A DNA stretch of 64,000 nucleotides from Phycomyces blakesleeanus NRRL 1555(-) (lineage: Eukaryota; Mucoromycota; Mucoromycetes; Mucorales; Phycomycetaceae): assembly GCF_001638985.1 (NCBI RefSeq), contig NW_017265135.1, positions 1,789,223 to 1,853,222 of the forward strand, read 5' to 3'. The notes under the pieces are model-generated. The model ran no database searches. It had not been told where the DNA came from and saw only the letters and a list, made by a program, of their open reading frames with translations. How positions within the stretch are numbered: position 1 is the stretch's first letter; every line of letters begins with the position of its first letter. This document shows positions 1 to 10,699 of the stretch, piece after piece. The translations under genes were made by a program, and so were the position numbers.

Positions 1-1261
1 GGCACAAAATTCACGAAAGACACCAGATATTACTAGAAAACATCTGCGACTATCTTGTAGATTGGCATCAGACAAATCGTTCGCTTGCCCTTATAGGTGC
101 CTGTAAACTCACCACTATCCCGTTCTTCCCGCCATCGTGGTTTGTGGACAAACAGCGGCAAAATCACGGCGATTATCAAGGTCTCGCCCCGTCTTACATT
201 GCGCGGTTTGTCCCACCTTATAGACTAGCTTCTGTTCCAGAACGTTGGGACGAGGTTTTTCTCAAAGGCTTGACAGTTGACCCTGACCATCAGGTGAGGA
301 ATTCAGTCCAACGACACAGCAAGATCTGCTTCATACACTTGCAAATACCTATATCTATTGATTCTCTTAGCTAGACATGGACCCCGAACTTATCACAAAC
401 ACACTGTCTATCTACGGTCTGACGGTCCATTACGACAGTAGGCTAGGTTACAGCCGACTGATGATGGTAATGAAAAAAGCGACCTATGGTAACCTGGAAA
501 CCAGTTTGGAAAAGGAAATTCCGGTCGACTATAACAAACCCCGTATGCTTGCCCTCAGTGTTACGAAAGCTCTCAAGGATTTGCATTGGGAATACGTACA
601 TGGCAACGTCCACCCACGAAATATATTGCTCAACTTTGCTGATTATGTGGGAGAATTAATTGATATAACTTTTATGCAAAGATCGCGTTCTCTTCAACGA
701 CGCCACAGTGCAAACGCCAACGAGGCCCAGACCGATCGTACTAGCTCAGTTGGTGTAGGTGGCCGGTGGCCCTACGTCGCACCTGAAATGGCTATGCCTT
801 CCAGTCGACTCACGACTGCAGCTGACATTTATGCATTGGGCATTATTCTTTGGCAACTGGTTTCCCGGGTCACCTTCCCTGATAATACACTCGTCGACCC
901 TTTTGTGTATCGTATTGAACCAATTCCAGGCGTAATGAAAGAATGGGAAGACCTTTACACCGACTGTCTCAACACCGATCCTTCAAAACGCCCAAATGCC
1001 TATATGGTCTATCGTCGACTCGAAAAACTTTCAGCAGACGTTCCTTTTAGCTTGCACACACTTGAATACGTTCACCAACGTCGGGGGGAAATTCGGCAAT
1101 TCTTATCTGAACGACTATTGTTTGACTATAGGAGTAATGGAATACAGCCCACATCTATGTTAGTCGAAGATGGTGGGCATGTACTTACAGCATCAGTTAC
1201 TCGACTTGTCAACAAAGGGCTCGAGAGTTATCCTCGTCTTGTGCAAAAGTTTACATTTTAA
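1..1261 (+). CDS. Protein kinase-like protein, probable pseudokinase (5' end outside window)
   Basis: The reading frame is open from base 3. Exons are 1-293 and 371-1261, joined in phase across a 77-nt GT-AG intron; the start codon lies upstream of the window. The part after the intron reads as a kinase fold: a strand-4/5-like stretch ending near YGNLE, the catalytic-loop segment HGNVHPRNILL, a DFG-like position reading DIT, the activation-segment end YVAPEM, and the helix-F/G region (DIYALGIILWQL) followed by a DPSKRPN turn. The catalytic-loop HRD is HGN, so the proton-acceptor Asp is replaced by Asn, while the following Asn (PRN) is kept. No beta-3 VAIK lysine is visible in the part available. 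Such kinase-like proteins are abundant in early-diverging fungi, often with scaffold roles. Substrate and partners cannot be named. Kinase fold is confident; loss of activity is inferred. Confidence 0.75.
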
Positions 1262-3300
1262 AGCTTATTTTTTTTTTTCAAAATCATCGAATTCTATTCA
1301 TACACTATATATACACTGTTTTTATTGCTTTTTTTATGTTTTATTTTATTTTAAGAAAAGAAAAGAAATTCTTTCCAGCAAACATTGCTTGCTAGCAAAA
1401 GAATCGAAGAAGAAGAAAAATGGCTTAAAATGAATGTATTAAAGCAAAATGTATGATATATAAAAAAAAGCAGCATGAAATTTTGACTATCTTGAAAACA
1501 AGTTGGATCGAAGTTTATATATTTTAACTCATCTTTGCTTACTTTCTTATTCTTATTCTTATTCTTATTCTTATTATTAAATACAGATATATATAGTCCA
1601 TATCAACTTTATATGTCAGGCCCCAGTTTTATAATATAAAGCTTTTGATCCAAAAGTCGAGACCCAGACTTGTTTGATGTAGAGACAGAAGATTGTCACC
1701 CAAAAACAGTTTTCTGTTATACAAAATTTTGCGGTCGATCAGTCCCCGTTACTTATTCTTTCAGTGCAACAACATTTATGAACGTACTTTGACAAACACA
1801 CACATATATGTATATATATAATCACAGGTGCCTTTTTCTTTCTCTGTCAAGGTATGAAATGTATGGTAAGGGTATCAATGTATCTCATAATTACCAAGTA
1901 CAATAAATATGACTCTATAAGTTGCTTATATTAATATAGAGCAAGTGGTGTTTTTATGGAATAAAACAATAGGATATCACTATTTTTTTTTGGTTGTTTT
2001 TAAGCTAGATTACACTATCTTTCAAGGTAAACCATGGTATAGTTAGACAATATTAATTTGATAATTATGTATTTACATGTATGGACAATGCATTCTATTG
2101 CTGACTTATTTGAGAATACACGCTTTAGATATCTTTACAATGCAGTTTTGTTCATTACTCAGTATAAAATATTTATTTATTTTGTACTTAATTTCACCTA
2201 CCTCTTGATTTTCTTGCTTAACATTTTGAAATATGCTCTTTGCATTTTATAGTGAGACATACTTTGTTTTGCAATAAAAACCAGAAGAGTGAATCATAAT
2301 TGAGAGAATAATTTTTACAAGGTATGCGGAGTGCACTGAAGCGTGAGTTGGTAACTTTTGATGTCGAATAAGTTAAAGAATAACCATCTGTTTCAGACAA
2401 TAGTACGAAATTTGCTGCGAGCACTAAACTGTTATATTAAATTGCTATCTTTCGTTTAGCGGGAAAAAAGCTGATAAAGAGACATATGATTAATAAAAAG
2501 ACAATATGCATAAACACACAAGTACACTATTATCAAATCAACGGCAATCAAATATAATTTATCTTATCCTAAAAGATATTGTAATCTACATAAAATTAAA
2601 CCAGGATTACTGTAGTAAGATTTAATACTTGGTCTATTGGGGCGATGCATAGACATGCATTTTTGTTTATCTTTTTAGCTTAAGCAGCCATTTGATATTA
2701 TATTTCCATTTATAGCATCCTATTTTAACATTTGTACCTAAAAACACCTCAAAGACCGATACACTCTAGTCTTTCCTGTTAAAGTTTTGGCTGTGAATAT
2801 AAAAACATGACGTTTAGGCTTGGAACACTACAGTAGACGTATATTGCTATTTACGTGTATTCTTTGCATATTTCTATAGGTGTATAAATTCGGACTTATT
2901 GTTATTATATCTTCTGCTTTGGTTTCGTTTTTTTTTGACTGAAATTTCTATTTTAAATATGCTTATAAAATACCAATCTATAATATTCTTACATCTCAAT
3001 GGAGAATCTGTTCTCCTTGTGTACAAAGGGAACTCTAGGTATCCAATAAACGGATTTTGGGCAGGAAAAGGCACAAGTATTGGGCTGACGTGGGGAGAAA
3101 TGAAAAAAAAAAAAACTACAATAGTAATACAAGTACATATCTTTGGAACACACACCTCGTACAAACTGCCGGGGTTCTGTTCTTTGGTAACCTTGAACAA
3201 AAGACAAACCTGGTTAACTGGTTAAATACATTCCCCGACGTCAAGCATCGTTTAGGTTTACCATATACGCTATATAAGCAAACTAGGCTTCTTGCGAACG
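1262..3300. other. AT-rich intergenic stretch, no gene seen
   Basis: About 2 kb of AT-rich sequence between the kinase-like gene and the CipC-like gene. It includes simple A/T runs and a (TTCTTA)-like run near 1545-1575. Open frames are short, low in complexity and overlap on both strands. I see no RNA gene. Confidence 0.6.
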
Positions 3301-3321
3301 ATGATGTTTAGATAACATCAT
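3301..3321. promoter_or_regulatory. Perfect 8-bp inverted repeat upstream of the CipC-like gene
   Basis: ATGATGTT at 3301-3308 and its exact reverse complement AACATCAT at 3314-3321 flank a 5-bp spacer. The site lies 25 bp upstream of a TATA box and about 95 bp before the start codon of the CipC-like gene. The symmetry fits a site for a dimeric regulator; no factor can be named. Confidence 0.35.
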
Positions 3322-3345
3322 TGAAAAAAGAAAGACTCTCAATGG

Positions 3346-3352
3346 TATAAAA
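3346..3352 (+). promoter_or_regulatory. TATA box of the CipC-like gene
   Basis: TATAAAA lies 64 bp before the ATG at 3416, a normal spacing for a fungal TATA promoter with a short leader. A strong TATA fits an inducible, highly expressed stress gene. Confidence 0.5.
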
Positions 3353-3415
3353 GGATGGAGCAAATTCAGTAGTAAATTTCATTATTCCATCAATAAATAA
3401 ACCTATATACTCATC

Positions 3416-3789
3416 ATGAACTATCAAGAACAAGCCTACAGAGAAATCACCTCCGTTGATGTCCCAGAAGAAAAGCACAAGGCCGAGTGGACACACCAGA
3501 TCATCGCCGGTGCAGCTGCCTTTGAAGCCATGCGCCTTTATAACAAGAAGCAGGCCGAGGAAGGTCCAATCGATGACCACCATTTGGCCAAAGAAATCAT
3601 CGCTGGTCTTGCTGGTGCCTCGGTGGACCATTTCGCTGAGACTAAGGGTATTGACTGGGTTGACCGTCAAAAGGCTAAACAGTAAGTTTAAATATATTGT
3701 CTTGTAAACTTAATCTAAACGAATTCTCCAGTGCTGCCAAGGAAGATGCTGAAAAGCTTTACACTCAACAGACCGGTTACGAGTTCTAA
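3416..3789 (+). CDS. CipC-like stress protein (DUF3759 family)
   Basis: Exons 3416-3681 and 3732-3789 encode 107 residues; the 50-nt GT-AG intron joins CA to T to make a His codon. The protein starts MNYQEQAY and has the family's features: an HKAEWTHQIIAGAAAFEAM helix, a central LAKEIIAGLAGASVDHFAETKG segment, and an A/K-rich tail ending in TGYEF. Length matches the usual 100-120 residues. The family is named for the concanamycin-induced protein CipC of Aspergillus nidulans. These are small, soluble, mostly helical proteins that rise under stress and during host contact; the biochemical role is unknown. The gene has its own TATA box and an inverted repeat upstream, and it converges on the HECT ligase gene. 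Family assignment is from recalled pattern, not a search. Confidence 0.82.
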
Positions 3790-4134
3790 ATGATATGCTG
3801 CGCATTTTATTCCCGCACAAATCCCAAATAATATTTTCCTCCTTCCCTTTACCCTTCTTTTTAATCAGATTTTTATAATTAAGCATATATAGAACTTATA
3901 GCGCAAAAAAAAGCAACGGGGGAGGATCATGTATATAAGGCTTAAAGCATCAAATATACCTTTTGTACACATTTTCCTGGAACTTATAATAATAATAAAA
4001 AGAGAAACAACCTTGTTTTTTTTGTATTAATCTGCTCTTGTTTATGATATGTAAATGTAATATAAAAGCGACTACTTATTTATACCGGCTATCTACCAGT
4101 TATAATATAAGCTATGGTTGAATGTATAGATCCT
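3790..4134. other. Convergent 3' intergenic region
   Basis: AT-rich spacer between the 3' ends of the CipC-like gene (plus) and the HECT ligase gene (minus). It presumably holds both polyadenylation regions; AATAATA runs occur near 3985-4000. No further gene is seen. Confidence 0.6.
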
Positions 4135-5234
4135 TTAAGATAGATCAAATCCAGCATCGGCATTGATCGCATAAAGTAGTTTTCTAAAATAAAAATAAAA
4201 ATATTGAATATCATATACTCTTTGAAAAAAAAATTATACCAAACTTACTGTCGTAATATATTGTAACTTGCAAACTTGGGTAGTTTTAATAAGTTTACGC
4301 ATGTAGAGCTGGTAGGTAAGCGCCCGCTATCCGACCCTGCTTCACGGATACATAGTTGTGGTCGCAGTTCTTTGAAACCCAAGAGTGGTGGTCGAGAACA
4401 AGATGTAACGAACTTGACGAACTTCATACGTTGTGTATTATCAAAGCTCTCAAGGGCTTTCCAAAGATCCTTTACTGTTGGATCATTTTCACGGTAACCT
4501 GCGTAAACAGTGTGTCGGCGGAGATCTTCTATGTCAATAGGAACAGAAGCACCGCCTAAGAGAATCTGCAATTCTCTCTATAGAAGAAAAGTGTATCAAG
4601 TCAATAAACCAAGTTGACCCTTATTGTACATTAAGTAGATACCTCGTTAAACATGCGCAACCATTTGATATCAACAATAGTTGAAAGTCCACGAAAGAAA
4701 GCTTTACATTGTTTAGCAATCTGAACATTAAGTCTGTAGTTTGCCACCAGATGCACGTAACGAATGCGGTTCTTTTCGGTCACTGCAATATCACTTCCCC
4801 CTGGAATAAGCTCGATTACCTTGGATTTTCCATCAGCTATTAAAGCAGAATAGTTTAGTTAGGATATTCACAGAAATCATATGTGATATTATTATATACC
4901 AGTCTCTGCCAAGCTAAAGTCAAGACAAAGGTCTTCTACATTTCCCTGGAAGTTTTTTACTTCAATAAGCCCTTTGTAAAGTTCGGGGTCCAAAGACGGA
5001 AGATCGTCCACTACAAAGTGAATACAAGATATAAGATATTCCGGTAATTATTCCGATCTACAACAAATAGCTCAAACCTACAGTAATTGACTTTTCCAAG
5101 ACATCTCTTCAAAAAGAATTCTGCAAACGCCACGTCCAATAAAATGCCTTCATACAAAGCCTTTCCGATAATCAGTCCGAGGAACTCATAGAATACTAGC
5201 TTTTCCGCCAAAGACTCTACGGATTGTATTAGTA

Positions 5235-5272
<38 letters not shown>

Positions 5273-5625
5273 CCACCAAATTAATCTTTTTTAGCTTTAT
5301 CCTGAAAATTACCATTAGATATAAGAGCTGAAGGATTAGGGTAAAGAAGCTGGTCAGGAGTAGCCAGGAATAGACCATAATTTGTATCAAAAGCTTCATG
5401 CCCAAGACTATATTTATATGATAAGTTGGCCACTTTTATTTTATTACATTGTACCACCCCCTGAAAAAAAAACTTACCATGTCAAAAATTCTTTAAACAC
5501 ACCGCCACCATCAATTCCTGCCTCTAGAAGTCCGAATTCATCAACAAACGAGATAGCTATACGCTTCTTGAGATTAGCACCTACCAAAAATAATAGAGAG
5601 TTAGTTATTATTATATTTATGATAC

Positions 5626-5661
<36 letters not shown>

Positions 5662-8492
5662 ATTTTCTTACCCAAAGGATAAAGCTGAGTAAAACCATCC
5701 TCTAGTACATTGTTACGATGAATGGTTACAGAAGGTGCTCGACCCATAAAATCATCAATCGAATTTCGCTTGCGATCATTATCCACAAAAGCCTTGAAAA
5801 TCTTAACGCGATCCTCAAATGGGATCACAAAAGGCATATTATTTAACAGACCAATACGCGGGCTGACAATAGAGAGTTTTCCTTTAGGGATGGACTGTCT
5901 CAAACCCGGTTGTCTAGGTTCGTCTTCCAATGAATATTCTTCTGCGAGAGTATCGTTTGCAAAACTCTCGGTATCGAGACCATTGAGAAACCAGTGATCT
6001 TTGGGGCAAAAAGGTCGACGAGAACTAAGATCAAAATATAAATGAGTCTTTGTCTAGTTTTCCAAGACCACACATGACTTACTCTCGGATATGTATTTGT
6101 TGTAGTAGATTGACAACCGTGATCCCCAATTGACCCAACTGAATACTTGTCAGATCTATATATTGTTCCATATCGATGCTTCCAGATTTCCAGAATAACA
6201 AAAAGGCTATTGCCTAGATCGTAATAAATGTACCGGGTATTTTGAATACTTGTTTCTTCGTTTATATATATATAATAAATACCTTTAATTGACCACTCAG
6301 TTGAATTACTTGATCAATTCGAAGCTGGTTATTCAATAGGGATTTATCAAAGAATTCATCATCTCCAATTGTAAATAAGATACGAGTGTAAATCTCGCAT
6401 AGAAGGTAGAGAATAGACCAACTGTCAGCGTATTTGGGATCTACAGCCGGAACAATATTAGTTCAATACATTGCGTCTTTTATGATCCACTCACCAGATA
6501 ATGCAGGAATCTTCTTGCTAATGTCGTTCACGCTCTGGTGTCCATCAAACATGGTCACACATTCCGTGTTTGACCATGCCTGCCACAGTAGCTGTGTAAG
6601 ATGGATAGATCCTGGCTTGTTTACTTCAGGCCCCCATCGATTATAGAGAAATGTACCCAAAAGATCGTCTTTTTTAGATGGCCAACTGATCATAAGAGAG
6701 GTGAACAGGGTCGCCATTGGTCCTATAAACTGATTTATTTTTGATCCATTGTTTTCCGTAACAGACAAATTAATACACCTTTGTACAAGTGTATTAATCT
6801 TCTCTGTGGTATAAAGGGATTCTAGTCTTGCTTGTATCATTGGGTCTAGGCGTGCACTTGGTTCAAGCACCTCTGACATTACTGTATCCTCCTGTTCTTC
6901 ATCAGAATCGTCTGAATCACTATCTAATAACTCTCCAACTGTTATTATCTTTTTTTTTAAAAAAAAAATACCACTTAATACACCTTAAAACAGAACTTAC
7001 CGGTAGCTTTTAGCTCTGTAGAACTTTTATTTTTCCTAATAAAGTAGATAGGCGATATTTCTGCGAACAAATATTGGACAACTCTCACATAATATTTCTG
7101 GTGTAATCATTATTATTATTATTAATTGTGTTCTTTTGTGTAAATTTTTCAAAATCTTTCTCCATTTCTCTCTTACCAGTCCTTGGTCTAAATAAGCTCC
7201 TGATTGGAGATTTCCCATTTTAGTAATATTAATAAGCAAACTAGCGATTTGTTCTGGATTAACCATCCTTGGCCAGGATTTTTCATAAAACCCAATAATC
7301 ATTTCTAAGACATCATTTAAGGAAAGCTGACGTAAAAGTTTGACAGCGGCATCCGTGGTAATAAGGTCAAATATAAATGGCAAAGTAAGGATATCGACGG
7401 TAAACATCTCAAGAATCAACTGGCGTGATAATTCTGGCTCTGATGTTTTTTTTGGGGTTATTGTTGAACTAGAGCCGCTGAATAAGCCAAAGAGTGGCCG
7501 TGTCTGGGGCTTCCATTTACCAATAATACTACTACCGAGTTCAAATGGAGGTCGAGCCTCTGCCACGCATATGAGGATTTCAGAAGCCTGATTCCAAATA
7601 TCAGGCTGTCGCGTAGATGTGTATTTATAAAAGGATCTTAACGCACGTAAAAGATGGCCACTCAGAAGGTCATATGTCAACATACGCGTGTGGATAACAG
7701 ATGGGGTAAAAGGTGATTCAATATGCTCAAGCTCTGTGTACGTATGTGGGGTGAGATGTAATGCTATCAACTGAAGAACGGGTAAAAGAGTAACGTCACT
7801 GTCTCTGTACAGATATACAAGTATATAATAACACTTGTTAACAGAATGTTTGGTAATCCTGCAACATTTTCTTGACAAACCTTTCTGCAGACTCTAATAG
7901 AGGGAACAGAACTTTTTTCATCAATAAGATAGTCTGCCACACACATTGGTCTACTCGTTCTATATCTCGATGCATGAACTGAAGTTGAAAGACAGATATG
8001 CGTCTTGAAGGTTGTGTGGGACGAAGAAGTAGACGACAAAAATCTGCTGCCATTAAGCGATCCTCTTGCTTGTGATTACGATAGAATACTAATAAGTTCC
8101 GTATAGCTTTCTCAATCTTATCTACTATTTCAGCATCTTTTGGGTCCTGTTCCTGCAACAAGGCTGACAATGAGGTAAGAATGTTCTGGAAAGACGCTTT
8201 CTGGTATCTTGAATTGCGGGCCGCTTCTTTTCGCCCTCGATAGAAAGCCTTTTAATAAAACATTAATTAATGAATACATAACATGGAAGAAGAGGAAATG
8301 TGTATATATAATGAGTTGTGTTAAGCTTACTTGAATCAAGCCTGCACTCCTAAGCTTCTTGCGTTCAAACTCTCTCGCCCTCCGCTCCGACTGTGTTTTT
8401 GCCATGAGGCTTCTTTTGTCGTCATTTGGTTTGACACCACCGAGATTAATGGTGCGCTTAGCTCTGTAATTGCCTTCGAAATTGAAATTCAT
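4135..8492 (-). CDS. HUL5: HECT-type E3 ubiquitin ligase, HUL5/UBE3C family
   Basis: Fifteen exons, low to high coordinate: 4135-4183, 4249-4577, 4643-4836, 4900-5010, 5082-5216, 5313-5407, 5478-5580, 5672-6024, 6083-6213, 6283-6440, 6495-6938, 7001-7097, 7177-7802, 7843-8248, 8331-8492. All phases fit and give 1130 residues, close to human UBE3C (1083). The N-terminus has the family signature (MNFNFEGNY, then LGG and an Arg/Glu-rich helix) followed by an IQ-like motif [12 protein letters not shown]. The last ~350 residues are a HECT domain: [29 protein letters not shown], and the active-site loop [14 protein letters not shown] with catalytic Cys1098. In yeast this ligase extends chains on proteasome-bound substrates. 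Intron ends near 7098 and 7176 are the least certain. Two introns carry (AT)n repeats. It diverges from the Ies2-like gene, 140 bp apart. Confidence 0.93.
5237..5270. repeat. (AT)n microsatellite in a HUL5 intron
   Basis: An uninterrupted AT run of about 34 bp lies inside the intron 5217-5312. A second AT run sits at about 5628-5658 in the intron 5581-5671. Both leave splice sites intact. Confidence 0.85.
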
Positions 8493-8632
8493 GAGTATTG
8501 CAAAGAAGCGTATGCGTATGCCACTGTGGCGGGATTGAATTTAAGCGATTTGAGTAGACCAAGGCACAGTCACCAATTAATAAAAGTGACAGACCCTTCA
8601 AAGTGACAAGAATATAGATCGACTTATCCCTC
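8493..8632. promoter_or_regulatory. Divergent promoter of HUL5 and the IES2-like gene
   Basis: A 140-bp region separates the two start codons, so both genes must share it. I see no clear TATA box. Confidence 0.5.
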
Positions 8633-9806
8633 ATGAGTGCACGAAGACGCAGCCGACCAGCAATTTCACCATCTCCTGAGCTCAGTTCGGATGAGGATTT
8701 AGATGATGAACTTGAAAATGAAGATATGGAACCAATTAACGAAGAAGACGGTCAAGGAGTGTTTACCGAAGACGAATTCGATGAAGAACCTGCGAATGAC
8801 GTAGATCAAGAAGACAATGACGATCTGGATCTCTTGGAGTCTGGATCAGATATTCATGATTCTGAAGAAGAAGAAGAAGACGAGGACGAAGAAGAAGAAA
8901 ACAGAGGAAGGATGAAGGAGGAAGAGGAGGAGGAAGAGGAAGAGGAAGAGGCTCCAAAACCTACCAATACTTCTCAAAATAAACGCAAGAAAGAAGGTAA
9001 TAAACATGAAATCGCAGTACTTTATATACTAAATCTTAGATATATGAAGAGGAGTATGATATATTCGACGATGAATCGGACACAGAGATTGTAGAGAATA
9101 GACCTTTGACGAAGCGTCAACGTGCAAAATTGAATGAGGATGATACGGAAGAATATTTTATGGAACTTCCTATGGGTAAGAATAATAATATTTTTAAATT
9201 GCTATCTCCGAAGAATAACTCTAAATTGTTGGTGTGTTAGATAATGGAAAGAAGAAGACATTAACAGAAGAAGAAGAAGCATTGCGGAAGTCAGAGGTTG
9301 CTAGACGAAGAAAGAACCAAAGCATCCAACGAGCTGAAAAGGATAAAGTAATATTTGGGAAACCTCGGTTGATATATATATAATAACAATGATAATTAAC
9401 GCATGAATACATAATCGTTGTAGGATGATACAATCAACCGTCTTTTGAAGAAGCAAGCATCAAAGAGCAAACGTATTATTAACGACGACGCAAATGACGA
9501 GAACGGACAGAGTCCAGCTGAGCGTCTGAGACGTAAAGAAGATCCAAATCGATTACACTATGTTAGCAACCAACATGGAAGCAAATTGTCCATTCCAGCC
9601 AAGTTTACTGTTGACCAGGTGTTTTCTCAAGGGTAAGTTGAAATGAAATCAATTGCATATACTTATCCCATTTCAGCTCTAGGTCTTGTAAAAAGGCAGC
9701 AGTTGTTTGTCAAGTAGAGGGTTGTAAAAACTTGAAGAAGTATGTTGCCAAAAAGAGTGGCAAAGCTGTATGTTCTCTGGAGCATTACAAGGTTGTGGAA
9801 GCTTAG
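8633..9806 (+). CDS. IES2: INO80 chromatin-remodelling subunit, Ies2/INO80B (PAPA-1) type, with one frame conflict
   Basis: Exons 8633-8996, 9040-9175, 9241-9347, 9424-9632 and 9677-9806. The N-terminal third is very acidic (long Glu/Asp run at about residues 75-105). The middle carries the PAPA-1-like segment: LTKRQRAKL, an acidic LP-containing stretch, then LTEEEEALRKSEVARRRKN and INRLLKKQ. The C-terminus is a short Cys-containing region (SCKKAAVVC, VEGCKN, AVCSLEHYK) like the zf-HIT-type tail of INO80B. Ies2 binds and activates the INO80 ATPase in the nucleus. Oddity: the first donor (GTAATA at 8997) leaves phase 1, but the next exon after the only good acceptor (AG at 9038-9039) must start in phase 0. 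The exon total is 946 nt, one base off a multiple of three. This may be an assembly error, an unseen splice choice or a real lesion. Later junctions agree in phase. Confidence 0.8.
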
Positions 9807-9936
9807 AAAGAACGACCGAATGTAATGTGTACAAAGGACGCATTATAATATGTATATATATATATATAAAATGATTTAGAATCCAGTGTCTTTTTTATTG
9901 ACTTGTAGTGCAAAAAAAAGAGGTTGAACGCGGTAT

Positions 9937-10426
9937 CTATGCGCTTGATGGTTTCTTGCGGAAACCCTCGACCTTGTTCTCTTTCAGGGCAGTGAAATAC
10001 ATGTTGGCAAGTTCGCGGCAGTTTTGGTCTAATTAATTAATGAGACAGGGTATGTGCATTTCCCTAAAAAGAAAAAAAAATAGAGAGATAAAGTAAAGAA
10101 AAACTTACAGTGGTTGACACCCTCAGTGCGGTAGCATTCATCCAATTTCTCTTTGATGATACGGGCTTCCATGGCCTTGACCCAATCATCTCTAATTTTC
10201 TGATTGCGTGCAGCGTAGACGGCTGTTCGAGAGGAGTTAATACTGAATGGAATTAGCTAGGCATTTTTACCCTTGCGGTCAGACTTGTCTACTTGTTCCA
10301 AGTTAGGCACGCTAGAATTGACATGAGTCTTGATGGGACGTGGAGAGGGATTTACAAATTAAATCCTTTTTTTTATTACCGCTCAAATTTTCTATGCTCG
10401 GGGTATTCCCAATCTGCGGAGGCCAT
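9937..10426 (-). CDS. Mitochondrial complex I subunit NDUFB10-type (fungal ~12 kDa)
   Basis: Exons, low to high: 9937-10028, 10109-10222, 10271-10311, 10380-10426, giving 97 residues. The start is at 10426 (MASADWEYPEH). The core reads AARNQKIRDDWVKAMEARI, then CYRTEGVNHYQNC and a short basic tail; the DWVKAME and CYRxEGVNH...C pattern is typical of the fungal NDUFB10 relatives of NADH:ubiquinone oxidoreductase. The two cysteines (CX11C) fit the CHCH-like pair of intermembrane-space complex I subunits. Every splice phase fits. The gene converges with the IES2-like gene (130 bp apart) and diverges from HID1. It is too interrupted to show as a long open frame. Assignment rests on recalled family pattern. 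Confidence 0.8.
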
Positions 10427-10502
10427 GTTAAAATTAAAGAGTGGGGGGATTGTTGACAAAAGGGTAAATGGCAAGGACTCGCTTGTGAAGCTTGTTGGTT
10501 CT

Positions 10503-10519
10503 GTGACGCTCGCCGTCAC
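10503..10519. promoter_or_regulatory. Inverted pair GTGACG-N5-CGTCAC
   Basis: GTGACG at 10503-10508 and CGTCAC at 10514-10519 are exact reverse complements with a 5-bp spacer. TGACG is the half-site core bound by CREB/ATF-type bZIP proteins. Confidence 0.5.
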
Positions 10520-10572
10520 TACATAACCTTAACCTTCCGAACCCTTCAGGGATATTTGCACTTTACAATGAT

Positions 10573-10591
10573 ACGTCACGGCTTGTGACGT
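10573..10591. promoter_or_regulatory. Inverted pair ACGTCAC-N5-GTGACGT
   Basis: ACGTCAC at 10573-10579 and GTGACGT at 10585-10591 form a perfect 7-bp inverted repeat, again with a 5-bp spacer. The half-sites face the opposite way to those of the pair at 10503-10519. Confidence 0.55.
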
Positions 10592-10699
10592 CGTACAAAG
10601 CTGAGCCTACTGGCTAAAGACGTGTGGAGCCTCTTAGTGGGATCAAAAGCAGCCTAGCATCTCCGATAGTAAGAGCCTCTTTTTTTTTTATAGTTCTCT

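Larger units (their letters stand above)
10427..10699. promoter_or_regulatory. Divergent promoter of NDUFB10-like and HID1 genes
   Basis: The 273 bp between the two start codons hold two separate inverted pairs of TGACG-type sites (10503-10519 and 10573-10591) and a T-run just before the HID1 start. Local base composition is less AT-rich than typical spacers here. Confidence 0.55.

Noticed and set aside
8763..8957. Leu/Pro-rich minus-strand frame
   Set aside because: It is the complement of the Glu/Asp-rich codons of the IES2-like exon.
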